Assembly: GCA_003550305.1 (NCBI GenBank)
Contig: QKYT01000065.1
Coordinates: 160,225 to 208,209, forward strand
DNA length: 47,985 nucleotides
Source: Glomus cerebriforme
Taxonomy: Eukaryota; Glomeromycota; Glomeromycetes; Glomerales; Glomeraceae
Direction: 5' to 3'
Part shown: piece after piece, positions 21,941 to 34,800 of the stretch
Numbering within the stretch: the first letter of the stretch is position 1
Layout of the letters: the number at the start of each line of letters is the position of its first letter
Translations under genes and position numbers: made by a program
The notes under the pieces: generated by a model
Seen by the model: only the letters and a program-made list of their open reading frames with translations
The model's database searches: none
What the model was told of the DNA's origin: nothing

Positions 21941-24900
21941 TTATGAATAAATATCTTTCTTAGCAACTTTATCTTGACTAATAAAAGTACGCCCTTGTTC
22001 TACACCAGGAACTAAATAAGAAATATCATCCCATGGATGGCGATATAAACCTTGTTTAAGTCTCTTTTGATCAAGATAATGCCCTAAAAATTAAAGTAAT
22101 AATTTAATATCAAATTTTTTAAATTTTTTATAACAATTAGAAAAATTATTATAAAAAAGAATAAAATCTCACCAGTGAAACCTATACTTCTTCCTAATAC
22201 GAATAATCCGTTTAAGGCTCCAATCTTAATATATTCTTCTGCCTCTTCTCTACTAAAAGCACCCGATTCTCTTAATAAGTCAACAAAACAAACTGCGATT
22301 GCACCATCAAGATTAAGAATTAAAGAATCTTTTTTAGTAGTAGTGATCTCTTCAACAGCCAAGGCATAATCAAGCAAACTTGTCGCTGGAAAATTTCTTT
22401 TGGCATAATCTTTAATTATTTCAACACGAAGATCAGGATTATTACGAGATTTGATCTTATGACCTATACCAAGAATTCTAAATTAAATAAGTTCTTTAAA
22501 TGATTAGCATTACATATATTAAGAACTATACAATAAAATTTGAAAATAACTAACAATTTGTTTTGCCTTCGCATGGAATTCACAAACTCTCGAGGTGTCA
22601 AGCTTTTATCGTACGCACCCGCAAACATTTCAGCTGCTCCGTCGAGGGCACCACCAAATCTATCTCCCTATATAAATTATATAAATTTTAATATAATTTG
22701 AAAAAAAAAATATGAAAAATATTATTAAACCTGCTTAACATACAATTGTTAAAAGACCGGCACATAAACTTGATATAAGATCTTTTCCTGCCCGAGCAGT
22801 AACAATTGTATTGTGAGCACTAAATTAAAAAAAAAATTTCAGTTAGAGTAATAAGTTAATTTAATTAAAAAAAATAATTGTGGAATTAAATACCCAGAGA
22901 CAGCAGGACCGTGATCTGCGGTCAACATGAGTATCATTTCAATGAATTTACAAGCATAATCCGGTAGTCTTCTCTTGAACCATAATAAGCTCAAAACTCC
23001 ACCAATACCAATATTTTCTTTAAATACATCAGAAATCCTCATTCCTGCATATAATAATTCTTGACCACGGTCATCGCAAATCGTAGATACAAAACTTGCA
23101 GGTTTTCGAACCAATCCAAGTTCTTGTGCCCAAGAATAATCAATAGGTATTTTAGGCACTTCAGGTTCAGATACCACTTTAATAGTACCATCAGATACTA
23201 GTTTCTGGAATGTTTCACGTAATACCAAAGGTAATTTTTCAAATGTTTCTGGAACAATTCCACCAGCTTTTCTAAGAGCATTGTTTTTTGCATCTGCAGT
23301 TTCGAGATCTGATTGTGCTAAAGCACCTGCATGACCAAACTGAACTTCAGTTGCAAACATTTTAGCACATGTGCCAATACACCAGGCAATTAAAGGTTTT
23401 TTGATCCGTCCATCTTTAATAGCCTCACATACTTTATACTCTTCAACACCACCAACTTCTCCAAGTAAAACTAAGATTTTACACTTTGGATCATTTTCAA
23501 AACGTAATAAATGATCGATAAACGTTGATCCAGGATAACGATCACCACCAATTGCAATTCCTTCATAAACACCATCCGTTGTTCTTGAAATGATATTATT
23601 CAGCTCATTGGACATACCACCTGATTTTGATACATAAGCTACTGAACCAGGTCTATATAATTTAGATGAAACAATATTATCCATCATTCCACCCGTATTA
23701 CCAATTTTGAAACAACCTGGTTTAATACCGCCAACAGTTGCAGGACCAATTATGAGAACATCCTTATTTTTGGCCTCGTGAATAATTTGTCGCGCACGAC
23801 GTTCAGGAACACCTTCAGCAATAATAGCAATCGTTTTAATTTGATTTGAGTATTTGAAGAACTCAAAAGTGGAATCATAAACAGATCGCGAAGAAGCAAA
23901 ATTCACAACAGTATCAACTTGAGGAAAATTTTTAATAGCATCTTCTAGATTATTGAAAACATGTAACAAGGTTTCTTTTGTACCCCAATAAAATTTTTGC
24001 ATATGGTTTCCACCAAATGGATAAACCATAGCAGCAACCGAAGGTACCTGGCGTTTACATATATAATCAAAATCCAACATTCCTTGTACAGCACGTGGTT
24101 GCATACCAAATACGAAGGCACGTGTTTCATTTGTAAATATTGAATACCAAGGACGTTGGCTTATTTCTGGATTTTCAAAGTATGTCATCCTTTCACGTGG
24201 ATTAGATATAGGAGTTGTTGGTCTAGAGTTAGTATCCTTTGATTCTTCAGAAGTATCATTAGCAGTTGTTTTGTCTTTTGTTGAAGGAGTCGATGTTCCA
24301 AAAAGCTGATTTTGGAAAGTGTTTTCTGATGAATCAATAGCATTATCATTATAACCTGATCCATGTCCCAACAAGGCTAAAGGTACAATTTCAGTAATAT
24401 GTGTTTCTGGACCATAAACACTAATATCTACGCCAATTTCATCACCCAATTGCCTCATTGCCCTTAACCCTTCTTGATAATTTGGTCCACCACGTCTTAC
24501 AAAAATTTTAACTTTATGAGCAATTAATGGTTGTTTAAACTCTTGTAAAGCACGTATTAAACCTTTAAAAGTAATAGCAACATTGGTAAAATTTGCAATA
24601 CCACCACCTATAATTAAAATTTTTCCATCAGGATGCGGCACGGGATTACGAGTCATCAAATCAAGAACAGTTTTTGCATATTCGTAAGTTTGCGTTTCAG
24701 TTGGGGCTCCAGAATATTCACCATAATTTGCAAGTTCATGTGCAAATCCTAATGCGGCAATCGCATCACTTTTAAACGCAATACATGAATTAATTAAACA
24801 CTTAGTAGTAGTTACATTAAATATATATTAATAAATTTTACCTATAAACAACCGAAGCACCACCACCAGCAACCATTGTCCATATTCTGCCATCTTTATT

Positions 24901-25962
24901 TAGAATGGTTAATTTCAATGATGCACCAGTTTTAGAATCTAATTCTTGAATATAAGCCTCCTCTTTAGTTAATTCCCGACCAAAGGGGGCAGGGAATTCT
25001 ATAGGAGGTCCTTGATCAATATAAGTCTTAGTTGATTCAATATTAATTGCAATGCCTATGTTTTTCGGAGCACGAGCAATAGCCCATTTTGGTCCAACTT
25101 CAAATTCTGCCGTTTGATCTAATTTTGCAGCCAAATCAAGATAGAATACTTTAGGAGCATCTTCAGCGGAAGTAGGATCAAGTACTACTAATGGGTTAAT
25201 CTCAAGATATGTAAAATGTAAATCAACATACACGGCATATAAACGAGATATAAAATCTACCAAGACATCTTTCTTGGCAACAGGAACATTAACTAATAGT
25301 TTATCTTTGATCTCTTGAGAGCTTGGATAAGTCTCTTCCACGGGGATTAAAAGTTTTAATGCCTTAGCATCAACATCACCAACTTCAATACCTCCTTCAT
25401 GAGTGAATAAAATATAATCACCATCACGAACTGAATTTATATTAATATAATATTCAGTATCGGAAGGATGAGGTACGAATGGTTCAACAAGAAAAGTTTT
25501 CAAAATTCCAGTTACATTGTCAACCTAAACAAATATATTAATATTGTTATATAAAGAATTGAAAGATCGATCCTTGAAATTTACCTTAATTTCCTTGCCA
25601 GCTTTTTCAGTTATCCACTCTTTAACCTGTTGCCAATCGGAGTTTAACAATAATAACCCAGATTTACCACGTCTTTTTATAAGTTGATCAGGTTTAGCTA
25701 CTAATTTATCAGTTAGCAACCATGGATGTGTTTGTTCAAGAACTTGAAGAGTTTGTTGAACATGGTTACTGAAAACTACGGAAGGATTATTAATGGAAGT
25801 ATCATTTAGAATGGAAATATCGAAAGCAACATGAGCTATTTTAGTATCTGGTGGAACAAACTTAGAATTGGAAGAGTCACTTTTGATGAGAGGAGGAGAA
25901 CGTAAAAGCCAATAAGCTAACAATAGTTTTCCATCATATTCTCTAATGGCTTTTGCCGACAT
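21941..25962 (-). CDS. ACLY: ATP-citrate lyase, single-chain fused form
   Basis: Cleaves citrate with CoA and ATP to cytosolic acetyl-CoA and oxaloacetate, supplying sterol and lipid synthesis and acetylation. Seven exons in phase (25585-25962, 24842-25524, 22894-24768, 22744-22819, 22555-22667, 22173-22477, 21941-22083) give 1190 residues (human 1101). Order: ATP-grasp/citrate-binding part ([44 protein letters not shown]); CoA-binding and ligase part with [13 protein letters not shown] and the phosphohistidine loop VQFGHAG (His near residue 833); and the citrate-synthase-like C-terminus with [23 protein letters not shown] and [21 protein letters not shown] Ser/Thr/Asn-rich linker near 490-550 replaces the phosphorylated linker of animal ACLY. 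Ascomycetes split this enzyme into two genes; here it is one. Divergent from FCF2. Confidence 0.97.
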
Positions 25963-26277
25963 AATTAATTTTTTTTTTTTTTTTATTACCTAATAATAAA
26001 AAAAAATAATAAAAAAAAAATACGAGAAAAAAAAAGTAAAATAAGGATGCAATTTTTTTTTCGTTTAAATTGTTTTAATTGCCAGTTTTTGGGGAGGGGA
26101 GTTTTCAACTGATTTCAAAATGTATATACCCAAAAGGGAAAAAATTCACGATTGCGCGATCGACTTTGAATTGGGATCATCATAAGATCTTCACAATTAT
26201 CACGTGAAATATGAGATTATAAAATATATAAATTTACTGATAGATAATCTTTATTTGAAAGAAAAAAATTTGCAGAG
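25963..26277. promoter_or_regulatory. Divergent promoter between ACLY and FCF2
   Basis: The 315 bp hold the palindromic E-box TCACGTGA (26200-26207) and a TATA-like TTATAAAATATATAAAT at 26217-26233, about 45 bp before the FCF2 start. Poly-A/T tracts lie next to the ACLY start. A bHLH factor may act on both genes; motif evidence only. Confidence 0.45.
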
Positions 26278-28071
26278 ATGCAGACACGTTCGCAAACTCG
26301 GAAAATGGCTGCTAAACTTGTAGTAGCAACGAAAGAGAATAACACAATTCAAAGTCTTTCAGAGCAAAATAATCGTCCTCCTGAGCAACCTCAAGAACAG
26401 GAAGTTGCGGTGGTACAAGAACAATCTCAGAATTTAGGTGAACGTAACGATAGTTCAAAAGATTTAGGGCAAAAAGAATATGAAAATACCATAAATGATG
26501 GTCTTGAAGACAGCGAGGATAGTAGTAAAAATGAAGAATATGAAAAGACCATAAATGATGGTCTTGAAGACAACGAGGATAGTAGTAAAAATGAAGAATA
26601 TGAAAAGATCATAAATGATGGTCTTGAAGATAACTACGATAGTAGTAAAAATGAAGAATATGAAAATGCCACAAATGATGGTCTTGAAATCAACGAGGAT
26701 AATAGTAAAAATGAAGAATATGAAAAGGCAACAAATGATGGTCTTGAAATCAACGAGGGTAATAGTAAAAATGAAGAATATAAAAAGACCATAAATGATG
26801 GTCTTGAAGACAATGAGGATAGTAGTGAAAATGAAGAGGAACTGGAATCGTTATTAAAAAAGGCCGAAGAGTCTATACGGACGAATCAAAATACAAAAAA
26901 GTGAATAGGAAACGAAATTATATTTTTGTTATTTTATTTTAATTAATAATGTATGATCAATCATTTATCTATTATTATTTTTTTTTTTTTAATTTTTAGT
27001 GACAATAAAAAGACGCAGAACGAATTCAAGTACTTTCTAATTTTTTTTTTCTTTTTGTTATTAACGTTATTATTGAAATTTATCTTGTTTTGTAGTTTCC
27101 CAAGTTTGAATGTCGGTATTATAATCGATGAACAATTGTATATTAAAAAGCATCCTGGAGGTATTGTTACGCTTCGACAGGATGAAATAAATCTTCAAGA
27201 TAGTTTGACTTCTAATAAAGTGATATCATCTTCGTCTAAAGCCGCTTCCACGACTGACGATAATGATCAAGATTCATATACAAAACTAAGTAAAAAGGAA
27301 AAACAAAAAGTATGTCAAAATTTTTGGGAAAAACGAAAATGAAATTAAGAATGAAAATGATGAAAATTTATTAATCTAGAACAATTAAATGACTCCGTAT
27401 TGGGGTTTCATTCTGTAATGTTAGATTTCGTTAATAGTCATAGTTACACTGATTTAATTCGAATTTAAAATTTTTCTTGATAATTTTTGAATTCGAGTGA
27501 AAATGCTAACGATCAATTCATTCTTAGTTACGTGAATCAACAGCTGGGCCAGGGTGGTTTGATATGAAGAAACCTGAAATCACACCTGAGATAAAGCGTG
27601 ACCTTCAAATTATTAAATCAAGGAATGTGTTGGATCCAAAAAGATTTTATAAGAAAGATGATTCAAAAGGGTTACCAAAATATTTCGAAGTAAATTTTAA
27701 TTTTCATTTTATTACTTTTTTAATTAATATATCCAGATTTACGTACAGGTATGTGTTCTTTTTGAATAGGTCGGTACGATAAAAGAAGGACCAACAGATT
27801 TCTATTCTTCAAGAATACCACGAAAAGAACGGAAGCAAACCATAGCGGACGAATTGATGGCAGACGAGCAATCTAAAAGCTACTTCAAAAGAAAATTTTC
27901 TGAAATTCAAGAGGTTTGTGAATCGTTTCTTATTACTTCTTAAATGATGTGTGAATTTCATATTTATTTGATCAATATGATTTCTTTTTATAGGTTAAAC
28001 AAAGTGGAGGCAAAAAATACTTTAAACAGCTTAAAACAAAAAGAAAACCCAAATGGGAAAAAAGTTTTTAA
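26278..28071 (+). CDS. FCF2: rRNA-processing factor Fcf2 (DNTTIP2/TdIF2 family)
   Basis: Fcf2 is a nucleolar small-subunit processome factor needed for early cleavages of pre-18S rRNA. Exons 26278-26900, 27000-27029, 27096-27309, 27528-27689, 27770-27913 and 27994-28071 give 416 residues. The N-terminus ([13 protein letters not shown]) is basic, followed by Gln-rich and then acidic repeats of 20 residues. The conserved Fcf2 domain occupies about residues 290-416: [58 protein letters not shown] and [10 protein letters not shown], ending with a basic tail [12 protein letters not shown]. The second exon is only 30 nt; skipping it leaves the frame intact, so it may be alternative. It converges on the ABHD12-like gene. 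Confidence 0.92.
26476..26840 (+). repeat. In-frame 60-bp minisatellite, 6 copies (FCF2 acidic domain)
   Basis: Copies start every 60 bp from 26476 to 26776. Each encodes [20 protein letters not shown] with a few substitutions (for example EINEDN and DNYDSS). About a third of residues are Asp/Glu. High identity at silent sites suggests recent expansion. Confidence 0.94.
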
Positions 28072-28290
28072 ACCATGGTATGAAAATGCGCATATATAGA
28101 TAGACTAAAGATTTTGTGATACAAAATTCATGCTAAAAATATAAATTATAATACGTGTATAAAAGTAATATTTAATAATAACAAAAGATTTTTGAAATTT
28201 AATATATTTATAAGTAATAATAGATTTTCTTTAATAATAAATTGTTGTTAAATTAAAAAAAAATTAATATAATGCTAAATAATTTAATTA

Positions 28291-30440
28291 TTAATTAGTT
28301 ACAACTATCCATTCTTTCTTTTCAGTATCACTGTTGGTACCACCGTTATTTCCATTATCATTTTTATCATTATTTTCATTTTCACTATCAAATAAATTAT
28401 CTTTAATAATTTTACTCTTACTACTACTACCACTAATACCAGATGAAATATTTATTAAATCAGAAGATAATTTTGTATTAGAAGAATCAATTTTAATTTC
28501 TTCTATTTTAAAGTTACAAAACGTTTCTAAAAATTCTCGTACTTTTTCTCCTACAAATTCCCATCCATGTAAATTATTGTGTGCAGCATGTAATGCTTGT
28601 AAATACCATGTTTTAGCATCAGGTTGCGAATGTAATGTGCCTTCCCTTGCAAATGTCATGATTGATGGTTCATTATTTCTATTTTTTATTTGTCGAATAT
28701 TTATAATTTCTTGAAATAATTTATGTGAATAGGATAAAGATATATCAATATCTTTATGAGAATGAATTATCAATATTGGCACATCATTAAGATGCTGCAC
28801 ATAAACATTTTAGAGTGTAGTAAGTAAATTAAATTATCAAACTTAATGAATATAAAAGTGCAAAGACCGTTTGATATTTACCTTTACATGTTCCACGTTA
28901 TTAAATCGATGTGTTACACTCGCCTTAAAATAATCTAATTGAAGGGGAGATTATTATTATTATTATTATTATTATTTTAATAAAAAAAGTATAATAGAAT
29001 TAAAAGTCATGATTATACAATTTATTAATTACCTATAACATTGTGGTTTTTGGCGAAAGGCTTTAACAAAGGAAATCTTCGAAAAGAAACCATCAAATCA
29101 GGAACGGACGTGAATGGCGATTCGATAATAAGCGCAAGCGGTTTAACTCCTGCACGAAAAAGTTTCTTTATAAATAACACAGGATTGAAATTATGTTAAA
29201 TTTCATAAGGAATAAGATTTCGATTATCTCATACCTTCTTCAATAAGATGACGAACCAATCTGATCGCAACTCCGGTACCTGAATTAAATTATTTATTAA
29301 ATTATTTTAAGCGTATTCATTATAATACAATTGTTAACAAGATTGATTATATATTTTAAAAATACCCAAGGAATGCCCATATACAATAACTTTTTTTGCA
29401 GAAACATGTTGTAAAATCCAATCCCAAGCTGCTCTTGCATCAATAAGAAGGCCATCTTCGGTCGGAAACCCCTCTGTTTTAATTAACTATCGTTAGGTAA
29501 TTTTTCAATGAAATCAGCAAGTTCTATTTTAAACTATAATATAAGAATTTCTCATTCAATATTACCAGAATCTCCAAACCCCCGATAATCAATTGTCACA
29601 ACATCTGCTACGGGGAGAGCAATTTGTATCGCCTAAGACAACAGAAAATTAAATATGAACCAATCTTTTTTCTTATAAAAAAAAAAATTGATCGGTTACT
29701 AACCTTATAAGTTAAGATTCTATTTTCTTTACCACGATTTCCTGAATTGGAAATATTTAGATTAGAATTATCATAATAATAATTGTTAAAAAAAAAAATT
29801 AAAAACAACTATAAGGTCTTTACCTATTTGACCATGAAAATATAGAATCACTAATTCCGCTGATTTTAAATTCTGATCAAATAAAGCTTCAGATTGATCG
29901 TCACTTTCTATCTCGAATGCGCGAAAAGAAGAAATAGTTCTCTTTACACTTTGTCTTGAGAGTATATGCCAACCACCTAAACAGCAAATTTATAATTATG
30001 CGATTAATGAAGTCTACAAAAAAAAACAGATTTATTTTGACTATATATATACCAAGTTTTATACCGTCTCGAGTTCTCACCCAAACATGACGCGTCGAAA
30101 ATGCTAAAAGGTTACGGGGAAAGTTTGTTTAGGGCATTGAACATATATATATATATAAAAAATTACAACTTCTGAAGTTTGCCTTGGAGACCGAAACTTT
30201 CAGGTTGATTCAATCGCTCTTCATTTGGATTAAGCCAATGGAGAAATATCAAGTAGCTTTGAAACGTTGAAGATAAACTGAACACTCCGAGACATAACTA
30301 CCATAAGAAAGGATAGATAAGAATACAAATGTAACCAGATAGGAACTAATAATGCTATAACATACCGCATATATAAGTAAAAAGATAAATAAAAGCACGA
30401 AAACCGTGGTTGCAAAAGCTGAAAATAAATGAAATAACAT
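28291..30440 (-). CDS. ABHD12: ABHD12-like membrane serine hydrolase (lysophospholipid/monoacylglycerol lipase)
   Basis: Family members hydrolyse lysophosphatidylserine or monoacylglycerol at the ER membrane. Eleven exons in phase (30366-30440, 30183-30297, 30053-30103, 29824-29976, 29704-29741, 29566-29632, 29366-29473, 29235-29279, 29033-29149, 28882-28934, 28291-28794) give 441 residues. Exon 1 encodes a membrane anchor (VFVLLFIFLLIYA). WVRTRDGIKLGGWHIL, FHGQIGNRG and DYRGFGDS match the fold. The nucleophile elbow GHSLG (Ser201) is followed by TGVAIRLVRHL and IIESPFTSV. The acid is likely Asp in HSHKDIDIS, and the His lies near HNNLHGWE. The tail is Asn/Ser/Asp-rich and low-complexity. The end of exon 2 is the weak point: only a GC donor (CCAAG then GCAAAC) keeps frame. 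The exact substrate cannot be told. Confidence 0.85.
28951..28977. repeat. ATT trinucleotide microsatellite
   Basis: About nine TTA units inside the intron between exons 9 and 10 of the ABHD12-like gene. Confidence 0.9.
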
Positions 30441-31868
30441 GTTTATAAAATTATAAATATTTCGGGTTGATTATAGTAAAGATATAGTAAACTACGATAT
30501 AGCATCTTTTGATCGAATATTCTGACCAATAACTAACTACCAGTTTACATTGTATCATATCAGATATTTTTAAAACTTCTAACCTTAACAGTTAATTAAA
30601 TAACGTAATACAATTATCAAAGAACAGATTTGATTGACGAACAAAAACGTGCACTGTAAATTTTTGAAAGTGTCAAGCACGTGGAATCTCTCCTAGTTAG
30701 ATTTTAAGCAGTTATTTCATTGGGCGACAACACAACTTTCAAATGGCCAATGATACTTAATAAGAATAACAGATAAGAATTTCCCAATTCCCATACTAGA
30801 TCGTACTAGATCTTTGATAAATGCAAAAAGCATTCATATCTCTTTCTAATTTTAGATAAGACTCCTATGCATGACGATCATGAAACATATTTTGAAGATC
30901 TCTTATTTGACAAACACGAAGAAAAAACATTTTATATAACCATATACTCTAGTTTTCACCTTTTTTCGTTTCATTGTTCAATTTTCACCCAATCAAAGTT
31001 GTGTGCCACAGCACTCTTTGGTATTTACCAAAGATTTCACTAGAACTCGGCTCCACTAACTTTGTTTACCAAAACAAAAAATAAAAAGGGATTAGACTGA
31101 TTCGGTTTAGTAATTCATTGTAAAAATGTTTAATTTTTTCTGTCTAGAATCCATTACAGCTGATTTATTTTCGCTAGAGATTTGGCTGTCTACGTATTGT
31201 AGCGATGATTTGCATAAAATTCAGACAATTTCGGAATTTGCTCACATGAAAAAAAAAGCTGCGGTTGACCGCCAAGGTTTCCTTCTTAAATAGTCACTAG
31301 CACGTGTCAAACTTTATCGGTTACACGAAATTAAATTCTATGTAAAAGTTTGTATTTAACTATTAAAATATTATTAGTGTTCACATTTATATGTAAAAGT
31401 GAAATACAGTATTTGAGCCTAGCATATAACTAGCATATATTTTCTATTTTTACTACTACAATGTTTCTAAATAATTCTGTCAAAATATTTTCAAGTTTCA
31501 AAAAATTCTCATGGTGATTGTTCGAGTCTTGAAAAGATCAGCGTTTTAACTGTCAAATATGCAACGATTTGCAATTACGCCCTCTGAGATTATCACATCG
31601 TGCGAAAAAAAAAGTTTTTTGTTTTTGTAATCAAAAACATTTATCATTGGAAATCTTAAAAACTTCTAAAATGTTGTTTCAATGACTTTTTTAGTCCGTT
31701 GACGCATTATTAGGTTCCAAATTTTACTACGCTATTTCCTTTTTATATATCAGATAGTGACTTTTTTTTTCCCTATAAAATATGTATTAATTTCGACAGA
31801 CTTTTTCAACCATCAATTTTTCTTTTTCTCTTAATTTTATTATTACACTTCTTTTAAAAAAAAGAAAA
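30441..31868. promoter_or_regulatory. Long divergent intergenic region (ABHD12-like / RdRP)
   Basis: 1.43 kb without a convincing gene. CACGTG occurs at 30678-30683 and 31301-31306. TATA-like elements TTTTATATAT (31741-31750) and TATAAAA (31774-31780) precede the RdRP start by about 90-130 bp, with a pyrimidine-rich stretch (CTTTTTCTC) just before it. The region is less AT-extreme than the repeat zone on the left. Confidence 0.4.
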
Positions 31869-34800
31869 ATGAGCTTCGATACTTCTTTATCTTCTTTTGA
31901 TGAATTGGATGATAGTCACAAGATAGTATTGAAATATACGCGTAGGCTTGAAAAAGCCACTAAAAATGTTCAGGGTCGTATGAATTCAAACGAATTATTC
32001 GTTACAAGCGATCATAGGGTTTACATGAATGAACTTGCAAGAGTTGACCCTAATTTGCTTGATGACATAGTTCGTCAACTTATAATAAATTATAATAAAA
32101 TTAATGAACCATCAAAAAACATTTCACAATTACGTGAAACTTTCATGGTAGAGTTAATGAAGGCTTATGGCAACTTACCAGGATTATTTGATGATGATGA
32201 AGATTGGGAAATTTCTCTTAGTCAATTTGATAAAAAATTTTCATCTTCGCTTTCAGTATCATCATCACCTTTTCAAATCGAAAATCCTTGGACTACAAAA
32301 AATCTCTCTCCGACAAAAATGCCGGAAGAATATGAAAATTATGTAGAAGGAAAAGCATTCTTGGATATTTATGAAATTATTAGAATTCTAAAACCATTTG
32401 GACCAATCGGTCCAACAAAGAATCTCTGGGAAAAGATTAAAATGAGTTATGATGTAAAAATTCATGAAGTTTTACGTGAAGCTTGTAAAGATTATTTTTC
32501 AACCCTTTCAAATGTAAACACTTTTGTTGAAATGACAAAACTGATAAATAGAAATCTTATTAATATCTGGTCTTTGAGTTTAAAAGAATTTCCCGAAATT
32601 GGACCCAGAGTACACGTTTTGTATTCGGGAAATATTACGCTTGAAGAAAATAATTTAATAATAACATTAAATCCCCCTAAATTAGGTAATTCAAAAAGAT
32701 ATTATAGATTATTATCATCTGAAAGATTTTTACATTTAAAAATTAAGGATATTAATAACTTTGATGATAATCAAAAATCAAAGTTAAAAAATTTTTTACT
32801 ATTTCCTCTATCATTAGCTGGAAGAGTATATGAATTTTTATACGCTAAATCAGATATATTATATTATTTTGCAACAAGTGGTTTAGATATTTCCAATCCT
32901 ATATCAATTTGGCAAGTTATTAATTATAATTTACCAATAGAATTCAATAAAAATATGACATCTTCAAGGTTTTTCTCTCATATGTCTTTAGGATTTTCTA
33001 AAACTACACCTTCGATCACTTTTGAACAAAAAGAAATTAGATATATTAAAGATATTACAATCAATGGTCAATGTTTTACTGATGGATGTGCTGCAATATC
33101 CTCAGCTGCTATGAAAGAAATAGGGGAAATTTTAGGATGTCATGAAACTCCTTCCGCTATCCAAGGCGGAATTGGGGGTGCAAAAGGTGTTTGGTATATT
33201 GATCCATGCAAGGATTTAAGTGGAAATAAGTGGATTGAATTACGTGAATCCCAAATTAAATATAATCATAATTTTGATGATGACTTTGTTCATCTACGAA
33301 CTTTAGAAGTTTTACACGTCGCTTGTTCGCCAACATCTCCTGGTACTTTAAACAGTCAATTTATTAGAGTTTTATACAATGGTGGTGTCAGTGTTAATGT
33401 CTTTCTTAAGAAAATGAAAGATTATATTGAAAAGGCCAAATCTGAAGTCGTTGGATGTGATGATCCACACTCATTAATAATGTGGGTAATGAATAATTCT
33501 AATGTCATGAAAAGAAGGTTGGGACTTTTGCATGATCATTTCAAGGAAGAATCTGATGATGAAAATAATGAAATAGATACATCCATAGATTTGGGTTCTG
33601 AGATATATGCTTTATCGGGATTTCCGAATAGTCCATCTGAAAAATGTATCCAGATGTTACAGGCAGGATTTACACCTTCGACGTGTCCATATTTAGCAAA
33701 AAATCTAAAAGTCGTGCTTTCCTCAACATTGAAGTCATTTTTTACCAAGTATCGAGTAGATGTTCCTTTATCTCGCTTATTAATTTGCATCGCTGATCCA
33801 ACACAGACTTTGAAACCGGGAGAAGTTTTCATTCAATTAAATAGTGGAGCAGGACGTGATGAACGTACTGGGTTGCAATTCGGGATTATTGAAGATGACG
33901 TAATCCTAGCTAGGAATCCATGTAGATTACCTTCTGATATAGTAAAAGCAAAGGCAGTTAAAAACATTAATTTATGTAATTATTATAATGTCGTCATATT
34001 TCCTGTAAATGCTGATTTAGTTGATAATGTCCCATTGGCAACTTATATGAGTGGAGGAGATTATGATGGCGACAAGGTAAATTATTATTATTATTTATTT
34101 ATTTATTTATTTATTTTTAATAAGATTTGCTTTTATTTTATTTTATAGATTTTCTGTTGTTGGGATCCAAAAATTGTCGAAGCATACAAAAATTCTCAAC
34201 CATCACCGCTCGATCCGAGGGTCGAAAATGCGTTCGACAAAAATAAACAAACAATTGACACCTTACTATCTACAAACTCCAATCGAATTGAATCCAAGTT
34301 ACAAGAAATTATTTTAAATAGTTACTTTGAAGACTTGGAAACGCCACGCGATCTTTATGATTACTGGCATAAACTTCAATCCTCTGAATTTGGAATGTCC
34401 AATGAAGAGTCAATTTATCTTTCTCAAATGTGCGCAAAACTGATCGATGCTACCAAACAGGGACTTACGATCAAACCAAGTGTTCAACAAAGGGACAGTG
34501 AGATATTTAGGAAACTTTCTGTTCCCTATTGGGTGGGAAAAGATCGTGATAATAAATCTAAAATCAATCGGCAAGAAAGCATCGGTGGAGATAATTTTGG
34601 CGTAAAAGACATAATGGATCTTTTATGTATTTCAATTGAGAAGGAGATGAATAAAATAAATAGCAAAGAATTCTCAGTAGCAGAAATAAAAACAGGACCA
34701 GATCCACATATTTATAAATTCTGGTACAATGAATTGATGCGTGCTCAACAAATGGAGGAAGGTTTATATTTGGAAGACTTAAACTTAATTTCAGCATATG

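Noticed and set aside
26427..26612. Minus-strand frame made of Ser/Leu/Phe repeats
   Set aside because: Antisense shadow of the FCF2 60-bp repeat.
26476..26840. Evenly spaced repeats as a CRISPR-like array
   Set aside because: Units are contiguous, without spacers, in frame inside a coding exon of a eukaryote.
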